Source: Acidobacteriaceae bacterium (GTDB lineage Bacteria; Acidobacteriota; Terriglobia; Terriglobales; Acidobacteriaceae). From it: a stretch of 12,796 bases of DNA. This document shows, piece by piece, positions 7,041-12,796 of this stretch (positions within the stretch are counted from its first letter, which is position 1; the number at the start of each line of letters is the position of its first letter). The stretch covers positions 1 through 12,796 of the forward strand of contig PMOF01000065.1 of the NCBI GenBank assembly GCA_003162495.1, read 5' to 3'. A program made the translations under genes and the position numbers. The notes beneath the pieces were generated by a model that was not told where the DNA came from, made no database searches, and worked only from the letters and a program-made list of their open reading frames with translations.

Positions 7041-7100
7041 ACGGGCTTTAGCCCGTACGTTAAATGTCGCTGATCGAAATGGGCTTTAGTCCCTGAGGGA
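7039..7100. repeat. REP-like palindromic element with two GGGCTTTAGYCC cores
   Basis: GTACGGGCT (7039-7047) and AGCCCGTAC (7050-7058) form a perfect 9-bp stem with a 2-base gap. The core GGGCTTTAGCCC (7043-7054) recurs 38 bases later as GGGCTTTAGTCCC (7081-7093), which overlaps a second small palindrome, TCCCTGAGGGA (7090-7100). Paired GC-rich palindromes in a gene gap are typical of REP/BIME-type dispersed repeats. The dispersed nature cannot be shown from one window. Confidence 0.6.
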
Positions 7101-7138
7101 ACGCAAGCTCTGCAACAGGCAGCGAATTGAGGTGCACC

Positions 7139-8407
7139 ATGCAGACCAACCGCAGATTCTTCCTCCGCAACGGCGCCCTGGCCATCGCCGGCACCGCGGC
7201 CATTCCCAGCTTTCTTGTCCGCTCTGTCATGGCAGAGGCAGCCGCCGCTCCTGGCCGCCGCCTCGTAGTTATTTTCCAGCGTGGCGCAGCCGATGGCCTT
7301 AACGTCGTGGTGCCTTATCGCGAGAAAAATTACTACGCCATGCGTCCCGACATTGCCGTTCCCGCCAACCAGGTTCTCGACCTGGACGGTTTTTTCGGCC
7401 TGCACCCGTCGCTCGCGCCTTTCAAGCCGCTTTACGATCAGGGCCATCTCGCCGTGGTGCATGCGGCCGGATCGCCCGACATGTCGCGCTCTCATTTCGA
7501 TGCTCAGGACTACATGGAGTCCGGCACTCCCGGCGTCAAGAGCACTGAAGACGGCTGGCTCAACCGCGCTCTGCAAGCCGAGGATATGAACCAGGCCACG
7601 CGCCATCGCCAGGAAAATGTTCAGACCCACACTGCCTTTCGCGCGCTCGCCCTCGGCGCGCAGGTTCCGCGCACGCTGGTTGGAAAAGTCCCCGCCATTG
7701 CGCTCTCTAACCTGAACAGCTTTTCCGTCGGCGGTCACGGCCCCGCTCCTTCGCCGGCCGCGAATGCGTTTGAGGCCATGTACGGTGACAGCGGCGACAG
7801 CATTCTGCATGCCACCGGCGACGAAACCTTCGAGGCCGTCAAAATGCTGCGCACCGCCAATCCGGCGCAGTATAAACCCGGCCCCGGCGTCGATTATCCC
7901 ACCTCCGATTTCGGCAACAACATGAAGCAGATTGCGCAATTGCTCAAAGCCAACCTCGGTGTTGAGGCGGCGTTCACCGACGTGAGCGGCTGGGACACGC
8001 ATCAGAATCAGGGCGGCGTCAACGGGCAGCTTGCCGATCGTCTGCGCGATTTTTCTTCGAGCATCGCAGCCTTCTGGCGCGACCTGGGAGACGATGCGGA
8101 GAGCGTCACGCTGGTCACCATGTCAGAGTTTGGCCGCACCGCGCGCCAGAACGGCACCGGCGGCACCGATCACGGTCACGCCAACGCCATGTTTGTGCTC
8201 GGCGGCAACGTCAAAGGCGGCAAGGTCTACGGCCGTTGGCCCGGCCTGGCCAACGAGCAACTTAATGAAGGCCGCGACCTGGCCGTCACCACCGATTTTC
8301 GCCAGGTGCTCGGCGAAGCCGTCGCCAAAACCATCGGCGCCAACAATCTCGATCTCGTCTTTCCCGGCGCGCGCCTGAGGCAGGATCGCTTTCTGCGCCT
8401 CATCTAG
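7139..8407 (+). CDS. Exported DUF1501 domain-containing protein (Tat-type signal)
   Basis: This 422-residue protein starts at ATG 7139, where GAGGTG (7129-7134) is a good ribosome-binding site; the in-frame TTG at 7127 would overlap that site. The N-terminus NRRFFLRNGALAIAGTAAIP is a twin-arginine (Tat) signal, which implies export in folded form. The DUF1501 family resembles sulfatases and alkaline phosphatases in fold. Visible landmarks are VVIFQRGAADGLNVVVPY (about 43-60), SRSHFDAQDYMESG (116-129), GWDTHQNQ (284-291), SEFGRT (329-334) and GTDHG (342-346). The Asp/His motifs would suit metal binding. Substrate and reaction are unknown for the family. It follows the DUF1800 gene on the same strand after a 155-base gap filled with repeats, so co-transcription is likely but may be modulated by the hairpins there. 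Confidence 0.92.
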   Translation: MQTNRRFFLRNGALAIAGTAAIPSFLVRSVMAEAAAAPGRRLVVIFQRGAADGLNVVVPYREKNYYAMRPDIAVPANQVLDLDGFFGLHPSLAPFKPLYDQGHLAVVHAAGSPDMSRSHFDAQDYMESGTPGVKSTEDGWLNRALQAEDMNQATRHRQENVQTHTAFRALALGAQVPRTLVGKVPAIALSNLNSFSVGGHGPAPSPAANAFEAMYGDSGDSILHATGDETFEAVKMLRTANPAQYKPGPGVDYPTSDFGNNMKQIAQLLKANLGVEAAFTDVSGWDTHQNQGGVNGQLADRLRDFSSSIAAFWRDLGDDAESVTLVTMSEFGRTARQNGTGGTDHGHANAMFVLGGNVKGGKVYGRWPGLANEQLNEGRDLAVTTDFRQVLGEAVAKTIGANNLDLVFPGARLRQDRFLRLI

Positions 8408-8473
8408 CGAGCGGATTCTGTGAGCCTCTTCCTAGCGAGCATCTGCCGCACCGCAGGTGCCTACTCCGCTCGC
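8404..8473. repeat. Inverted repeat and hairpin across two convergent stop codons
   Basis: GCGAGCGGA (8407-8415) and TCCGCTCGC (8465-8473) are perfect 9-bp inverted copies around the 53-base gap between the convergent DUF1501 and permease genes. Inside, GCACC (8448-8452) and GGTGC (8456-8460) form a hairpin directly after the permease stop. CTAGCGAGC also occurs twice directly (8404-8412, 8432-8440). Bidirectional termination or 3'-end protection is a reasonable reading, but no T run is present. Confidence 0.45.
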
Positions 8474-11106
8474 AGCGCCTCGGTAGGATTCACTGAAGCC
8501 GCCCGGCGAGCCGGAAAATAGCTTGCCAGCATTGCGGAGATTGCAAGAACAGCAGCCACAGCAAGGAGCGTAGGCGCATCCCAGGCCGCGACGCCGAACA
8601 GCAGCTTGCCCATCAACATCGCAGCGCCCACTGAACCGGCCAGGCCAACCACCACGCCAATCGCAATCAAACGCGCAGCCTCTTTTAGCACCAGCCGATA
8701 GACGGAACTCCGCTGCGCGCCCAGCGCCATGCGCACGCCAATCTCCCGCGTCCGCTGGCTCACCGAATACGCAATCACTCCATACAGTCCCACCACGCCC
8801 AACAGCAGCGCCAGCGCCGCGAATCCCCCCACCAGGTATGCCGCCGACCGGTGTATGTACGCAGTCTGCGAGTCGTTGATGTGCTGCGTCATCGTACTTC
8901 CCTCTTCCACCGCCGCGTTCAGACTTACCTTGTGAATCACCGCAGCCATCAGCGGAAGAATCGTCTGCTCATCCTGAGCGGTGCGCACGATCAATGAAAA
9001 ATACGTGTCAGGACTCTGGCTGAATGGCTGGTACTCTGCAGGCCATTGCTTCTGATCGAGCCCAGCATCTTTGAAATCCTCAACCACTCCCACAATCTCC
9101 TGAATCGACTTCGGCGTCAGGTCAGTGTCTCCCATTTTCTTGCCGATCGGATCCTCACCGGGAAAGTACTTTCGCGCGAATGTCTCGTTGATGATCACCA
9201 CATTCGGCCTTGTTGAATCGTCGGCATCGGTAAAGTACCGCCCGCTCCTGAGCCGTGCGTGCAATGTCGTGAAGAGCCCCGGGCTCACTTCGCGCTGATT
9301 CACTTCATTGTGGATTCCGTTGTAAGGCCGCCCTACAAACCGTACCCAGTCGGTTCCGCAGTTGCAGCTTACCGGAAGCACGTTTGTAACGGCCGCCGAT
9401 TGCACCCCTGGCAATCTTCCCGCCAGTTCATCCACCTCCCGCTCAAAAGCAACCACCTTCGCGTCTTGGGCAAACGCCGCCTCAGGCAATCCGATATTGA
9501 TTGTGGCCAGATGCTCCGCCTGAAATCCAAGATCGAGATGCAGCAGCTTGTAAAAACTCTTGCCGAGCAGCCCTGCGCCGGTCAGCAACACCACGGCCAT
9601 CGCCAGCTCAACCACTACCAGATTCGCGCCCATTCTGCGCCACAGCCGCCCCGCCGACCCCCGCCCGCCTTCGAACAGCCCATCGCGCATATTTGAATAC
9701 CTGAAGTGCAGAATCGGGGTCATCGAGAACAACATCGCCGCCAACACCGCGAGGCAAACGGCAAACACCAGCACATCCGCATTCAAACCGAGTGCGCGCA
9801 AATACGGCATTCCGATCATCATGTCTTTCGAGATCAGCCCTCTGAGGACCTGCATTCCGCCATCCGCAAGAACCAGTCCCAGCGAAGTTCCAACTGCCAC
9901 CAGCGCCGTCGCCTCTGTTACAAACTGCCATCCAAGCCGCAGCCGCGACGCGCCCAGTGCGCCGCGCACAGCAATCTCCCGCCTTCGGCTCTCCGCTCGC
10001 AACAGCAACAGGCTCGACACGTTCACGCACCCAATAAGCAGCAACAACCCAGCTCCCCCCAGCAGCACCAAAAGAATGGGTCGGATATCTCCGACAATCG
10101 CATCCGACAACGGCATCACGCTCGCGCCCTGTCCACGGTTGGAATCCGGATATTGGCTCTCCAATTGCCGCGCAATCGATTTCATCTCCGCCGACGCGCT
10201 CGCCACCGAGACGCCGTCCTTGAGCCTCGCCACACCATAGAGATCGTGACAACTGCGCCGTTTCTCGCACTCTCTTGTAGGCTGCAGAGCCTCCCAGTAC
10301 TCCGCATTGTCCCTCAAGGCAAACTGAAACTCCTTTGGCAGAATTCCAACGATAGTGTGCGATATCCCATTCAAACTCACCGCCTGGCCTACCACGTCGG
10401 TCCTTCCTCCGTACCGCCGCTGCCACGCCCCATAGCTCAGCAAAACCACAGGAGCCGCGCCCGCCGCATCTTCGCCCGCCCGGAAATCCCGTCCCAGCAT
10501 CGGAGCGATGCCAAGTGTCCGAAAGAACCCCGCGCTCACACGTTCCCCAGGCACAGGCTCCGTGCCGGTGGCAGTGTTCAGACCATCGAAGGTCCCGGTG
10601 TATACCTCCAATGAATTGAAAACCGTGTTCATCCGTTTCCAGTCAAGGTAATCTGCATAGGAGAGATTGCCGCGCGGGAACAGCGCCAGGCTCTCCGTCA
10701 CATCCACCAGCCGCGTAGGGTTCGGATACGGCAGCGGCTTGATCAGCGCGGCATCCACGAACGCAAAAATCGCCGTGCTGGCGCCGATGCCCAGCGCCAG
10801 AATCAGAACCGCAGTCGCCGTGAACCCCGGGTTCTTGCGCAGTTGCCGCAGCGCAAAGCGCAAGTCTTGCAGCAGGGTCTCAAAGCTGAATCCGATCACC
10901 TGGTGGCTGCGCTCCTTGAGCCGGGTCGCGTTCCCGAACTGCCGGATCGCCGCGTATTTGGTTGCTTCCGGCGTCATTCCGTTGGCCAGGAATTCTTTCT
11001 CCGCCTGCTCGCGGTGAAAGGCCATCTCTTCGTCCAGGTCGCGGCCAAACCGTTTGCGCCCAAAAAGAATCGAGAGCTTTTTTATAAAGCTGGATACAGG
11101 ATTCAT
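8461..11106 (-). CDS. ADOP-family ABC transporter permease (MacB/FtsX-like, double permease)
   Basis: This is an 881-residue inner-membrane protein. Residues 1-70 are a soluble N-terminal domain with [21 protein letters not shown] and [15 protein letters not shown], the prefix typical of acidobacterial duplicated orphan permeases. Two MacB/FtsX modules follow. TM1 is at about 96-118, then a large periplasmic domain (about 120-340) with Cys280/Cys286, then TMs at about 342-366, 396-416 and 443-465. The second module has a TM at about 494-516, a periplasmic domain (520-750) with a CNC motif at 581-583, and TMs at about 755-780, 811-833 and 844-864. Each half carries the conserved cytoplasmic loop: [15 protein letters not shown] and [15 protein letters not shown]. 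No ATP-binding subunit is encoded in the window, hence 'orphan'. A mechanotransmission or efflux role is inferred from MacB; the substrate is unknown. The start lies directly after the padR stop, with AAGGAGGT in the padR tail as ribosome-binding site. Confidence 0.95.
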   Translation of the reverse strand: MNPVSSFIKKLSILFGRKRFGRDLDEEMAFHREQAEKEFLANGMTPEATKYAAIRQFGNATRLKERSHQVIGFSFETLLQDLRFALRQLRKNPGFTATAVLILALGIGASTAIFAFVDAALIKPLPYPNPTRLVDVTESLALFPRGNLSYADYLDWKRMNTVFNSLEVYTGTFDGLNTATGTEPVPGERVSAGFFRTLGIAPMLGRDFRAGEDAAGAAPVVLLSYGAWQRRYGGRTDVVGQAVSLNGISHTIVGILPKEFQFALRDNAEYWEALQPTRECEKRRSCHDLYGVARLKDGVSVASASAEMKSIARQLESQYPDSNRGQGASVMPLSDAIVGDIRPILLVLLGGAGLLLLIGCVNVSSLLLLRAESRRREIAVRGALGASRLRLGWQFVTEATALVAVGTSLGLVLADGGMQVLRGLISKDMMIGMPYLRALGLNADVLVFAVCLAVLAAMLFSMTPILHFRYSNMRDGLFEGGRGSAGRLWRRMGANLVVVELAMAVVLLTGAGLLGKSFYKLLHLDLGFQAEHLATINIGLPEAAFAQDAKVVAFEREVDELAGRLPGVQSAAVTNVLPVSCNCGTDWVRFVGRPYNGIHNEVNQREVSPGLFTTLHARLRSGRYFTDADDSTRPNVVIINETFARKYFPGEDPIGKKMGDTDLTPKSIQEIVGVVEDFKDAGLDQKQWPAEYQPFSQSPDTYFSLIVRTAQDEQTILPLMAAVIHKVSLNAAVEEGSTMTQHINDSQTAYIHRSAAYLVGGFAALALLLGVVGLYGVIAYSVSQRTREIGVRMALGAQRSSVYRLVLKEAARLIAIGVVVGLAGSVGAAMLMGKLLFGVAAWDAPTLLAVAAVLAISAMLASYFPARRAASVNPTEALRAE

Positions 11107-11445
11107 CTAGACCTCCTTCGCGTCGTGCAACACACGGCCGATGGCCTCAATCATTTGCTCAAACTGCGACAACTCAATCCCCAACTGCTTCCGCCCGGCC
11201 GCGGTCAACGTGTAAAAGCGTGCCCGCCGCTTGGTCTCCGTCATCTTCCACTCCGCCTTCACCCAGCCCTGCAACAGCAGCCGTTGCAAGGCCGGGTAGA
11301 GCGAGCCTTCTTCCACGGTCAGCACTTCATCGGAGAGTCGTTTGATCGAAAGCGCAATTCCGTAACCGTGCAGCGGCGCGCGGGTGAGTGTTTTCAGGAT
11401 CAGCATGTCGAGCGTGCCGGGCAACAGGTCGGGGTTCTTGGCCAT
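11107..11445 (-). CDS. PadR-family transcriptional regulator (acidobacterial type)
   Basis: This 112-residue protein is a winged-helix DNA-binding repressor. The landmarks are LLPGTLDMLILKTL, then LHGYGIALSIKRLS, the recognition segment EEGSLYPALQRLLLQGWV, the wing KMTETKRRARFYTLTAAGRKQL, and a C-terminal helix (ELSQFEQMIEAIGRVL) for dimerisation. The short form without a long effector domain (PadR subfamily 2 size) and the pairing with an ADOP permease match the acidobacterial PadR group. Its stop touches the permease start, so the two form one operon, and padR probably represses it. There is no Shine-Dalgarno sequence before the ATG; the -10 box ends only seven bases before it, which suggests a leaderless mRNA. 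A palindrome overlapping the promoter is the likely autoregulatory operator. The ligand is unknown. Confidence 0.95.
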   Translation of the reverse strand: MAKNPDLLPGTLDMLILKTLTRAPLHGYGIALSIKRLSDEVLTVEEGSLYPALQRLLLQGWVKAEWKMTETKRRARFYTLTAAGRKQLGIELSQFEQMIEAIGRVLHDAKEV

Positions 11446-11451
11446 GGATTG

Positions 11452-11468
11452 ATATATAGCCTATCTAT
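11452..11468. promoter_or_regulatory. Candidate PadR operator (imperfect 17-bp palindrome)
   Basis: ATATATAGCCTATCTAT, read on the plus strand, agrees with its own reverse complement at 14 of 17 positions. It covers the -10 box and half the spacer of the padR promoter. PadR proteins bind AT-rich dyads as dimers and commonly repress their own operon, so this is the best operator candidate. The identity is inferred from location and symmetry. Confidence 0.5.
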
Positions 11469-11482
11469 GGGTAGAGAGTCAA
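11453..11482 (-). promoter_or_regulatory. Candidate sigma-70-type promoter of the padR-ADOP operon, leaderless
   Basis: On the minus strand, TTGACT (11477-11482) is separated by 18 bases from TATATA (11453-11458). Both are near consensus. Seven bases separate the -10 box from the padR ATG at 11445, so transcription would start at or within a base or two of the A of ATG. That fits the absence of a Shine-Dalgarno sequence. Confidence 0.55.
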
Positions 11483-11592
11483 TGGACAGTTAGGAAGCAC
11501 TTTATTTATGCCCCGCGCCGTAAAGAAAGTGATGACAAGTTCCTCGGCCCACTGGCAGTCAGCCCGCCACATGATTTACCCTCAAACACGGC

Positions 11593-12315
11593 ATGAGACT
11601 TCCAGATGTGCTTCTAGCTTCCGCTTTTTTCGTGGCCGTTTCGGCTGCGTTGTGCGCGCAAACATCCACCAAGCCGCCTGAGAATCTTCCCGACGAGCCC
11701 CAGGCGACCGCGGCCGCACTTATCCATCCAAACGGGCCCAGCGTGGTTATGGATACCTCCATGGGCCGCATCACCTGCCAGTTTTTTCAGAAGCAGGCGC
11801 CCAAGGCGGTGGCGAACTTTATCGGCCTTGCCGAAGGCACCATCGACTGGACCGATCCGACCACCAAGAAAAAGCAGCACCATAAGCCGCTCTACGATGG
11901 CACCACTTTCCATCGCGTTATTCCGGAATTCATGATTCAGGGCGGCGATCCTGTGGGCACCGGCATGGGCGACCCCGGCTACGCCTTCGACGACGAGGTG
12001 GATCCGAACCTGAACTTCGACCAGCCCGGCCGTCTGGCCATGGCCAACTCCGGTCCCAACACAAACGGCAGCCAGTTCTTCATCACCGAGCAGGCTTACG
12101 ATTCGCTCAACCAGCACTACACACTGTTCGGCCAATGTGACGAGCCGAGCGTCGATGTGGTCAAGACCATCGGCCGCGTGCCGCGCGACAGCAACGATAA
12201 GCCGCTCACCCCGGTGGTGCTCAAGAAAGTCACCATCGTGCCCGAAGGTCAGCCGCTGCCGCCTTCACCGGCTGCAACCGCCGAGCCCGCGCTTCCCGCC
12301 GCACCCAAACCCTGA
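11593..12315 (+). CDS. Exported cyclophilin-type peptidyl-prolyl cis-trans isomerase
   Basis: This 240-residue foldase would catalyse cis-trans isomerisation of Xaa-Pro bonds in the periplasm. Residues 1-22 are a Sec signal peptide (VLLASAFFVAVSAALCA, cleavage before Gln23). Residue -1 to the Cys is Leu, so this is not a lipobox. The cyclophilin domain spans about 50-216: GRITCQFF, FHRVIPEFMIQGGDP with the catalytic Arg108, Phe113 and Gln116, MANSGPNTNGSQFFI, and HYTLFGQ. The position of the cyclosporin-contacting Trp of human cyclophilin A appears to be Ser171. The tail (about 217-240) is Pro/Ala-rich and probably disordered. A roughly ten-residue insertion (DWTDPTTKKKQHHK) is shared in form with the next gene. 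No clear ribosome-binding site is visible before ATG 11593. The gene is divergent from padR and 26 bases upstream of a second cyclophilin gene. Confidence 0.93.
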   Translation: MRLPDVLLASAFFVAVSAALCAQTSTKPPENLPDEPQATAAALIHPNGPSVVMDTSMGRITCQFFQKQAPKAVANFIGLAEGTIDWTDPTTKKKQHHKPLYDGTTFHRVIPEFMIQGGDPVGTGMGDPGYAFDDEVDPNLNFDQPGRLAMANSGPNTNGSQFFITEQAYDSLNQHYTLFGQCDEPSVDVVKTIGRVPRDSNDKPLTPVVLKKVTIVPEGQPLPPSPAATAEPALPAAPKP

Positions 12316-12341
12316 TTTACAAACTTGATCCAGGAGCATTC

Positions 12342-12796
12342 ATGGCACTCGAAAAAGGAACTTACGCCGTCTTCAACACCAACGAAGGCAAGATCACCGT
12401 TCGCCTGTTTGAGGCAGAGGCGCCCATCACCGTGGCTAACTTTATTGCGCTTGCGGAAGGCGCCAAAGAGTGGACGCATCCGACCACGCGCGCCAAGTCC
12501 ACGAGCAAGCTCTACGACGGCACCATTTTTCATCGCGTGATTCCCGACTTCATGATTCAGGGCGGCGACCCCGCGGGCAATGGCATGGGCGGTCCCGGCT
12601 ACCGATTTGAGGATGAGACTAAAAACTCTCCGCATAAGTTCGATACGCCCGGCAAACTGGCCATGGCTAACTCCGGCCCCAACACCAACGGCAGCCAGTT
12701 CTTTCTCACTGTCGCCGCCACGCCCTGGCTTAGCGGCAAGCACACCATCTTCGGCGAAGTGGTGGAAGGCCAGAACATCGTCACCAAGATATCCAT
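12342..12796 (+). CDS. Cytoplasmic cyclophilin-type peptidyl-prolyl isomerase (3' truncated by window edge)
   Basis: ATG 12342 follows AGGAG (12332-12336) by five bases. The frame stays open to the window end, giving 151 residues starting MALEKGTYAVFNTNEGKITV. It has no signal peptide, so it is expected in the cytoplasm. Cyclophilin landmarks are FHRVIPDFMIQGGDP (Arg65, Phe70, Gln73), MANSGPNTNGSQFF and WLSGKHTIFGEVVEG. Trp129 and His134 match the active-site Trp and His of human cyclophilin A, unlike the upstream paralogue. The EWTHPTTRAK insertion matches the one in the exported protein, so the two genes look like a tandem duplication with one copy re-targeted. Only a short C-terminal piece should be missing. 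Confidence 0.92.
   Translation, partial: MALEKGTYAVFNTNEGKITVRLFEAEAPITVANFIALAEGAKEWTHPTTRAKSTSKLYDGTIFHRVIPDFMIQGGDPAGNGMGGPGYRFEDETKNSPHKFDTPGKLAMANSGPNTNGSQFFLTVAATPWLSGKHTIFGEVVEGQNIVTKIS

Noticed and set aside
7127..7138. TTG at 7127 as start of the DUF1501 gene
   Set aside because: It overlaps the GAGGTG ribosome-binding site that serves ATG 7139 and would displace the Tat signal from the N-terminus.
6971..8002. 343-residue minus-strand frame antisense to the DUF1501 gene
   Set aside because: Its N-terminus is only the translated 15-bp repeats (NVH motifs) and the rest mirrors the DUF1501 gene. No family signature is visible.
9608..10426. 272-residue minus-strand frame, and several plus-strand frames, within the permease gene
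   Set aside because: These are out-of-frame shadows of a complete ADOP permease with all expected motifs in one frame.
11593..11670. Lipoprotein signal on the exported cyclophilin (Cys21)
   Set aside because: The residue before the Cys is Leu, not Gly/Ala/Ser, so the lipobox rule fails. A normal signal peptidase I site after Ala22 fits better.

Overview
The window most likely comes from a member of the Acidobacteriota, probably a soil-type Terriglobia relative. The best evidence is a PadR-type repressor followed directly by an 881-residue double FtsX/MacB-type permease with no ATPase partner. This pairing is the hallmark acidobacterial PadR/ADOP ('acidobacterial duplicated orphan permease') arrangement. 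High-GC coding DNA and a secreted DUF1800/DUF1501 pair fit the same assignment. This is a placement from gene families, not from a marker-gene phylogeny.

Layout: (1) 1-201 is the 3' end of an AraC-type regulator gene. It faces a minus-strand block of tRNA-Leu(UAA) (307-393) and a small six-cysteine protein (543-806). (2) 1045-3408 (minus) encodes a Slt70-like soluble lytic transglycosylase. It is divergent from an ECF sigma factor (3615-4256), which is coupled through a GTGA overlap to a small zinc-finger anti-sigma factor (4253-4489). The 206-bp gap between the divergent genes holds two inverted GGAACCA motifs. (3) 4743-6983 and 7139-8407 encode exported DUF1800 and DUF1501 proteins, one with a Sec-type signal and one with a Tat-type signal. 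Between them lie four 15-bp tandem repeats and REP-like palindromes. (4) 8461-11445 (minus) is the padR-ADOP operon. Its promoter appears to produce a leaderless padR transcript and carries an overlapping imperfect palindrome, probably the PadR operator. (5) 11593-12315 and 12342-end are tandem cyclophilin genes, the first for an exported and the second for a cytoplasmic protein.

Most of the window concerns the cell envelope: cell-wall turnover, extracytoplasmic stress signalling, export of a paired protein system, an inner-membrane MacB-like permease and a periplasmic foldase. I see no transposase, integrase, CRISPR array or defence cassette. I do not see a clearly new system. The items most worth a second look are the promoter/operator architecture of padR, the repeat element inside the DUF1800-DUF1501 pair, the possible ECF control of the transglycosylase, and the small Cys-rich protein beside the tRNA.
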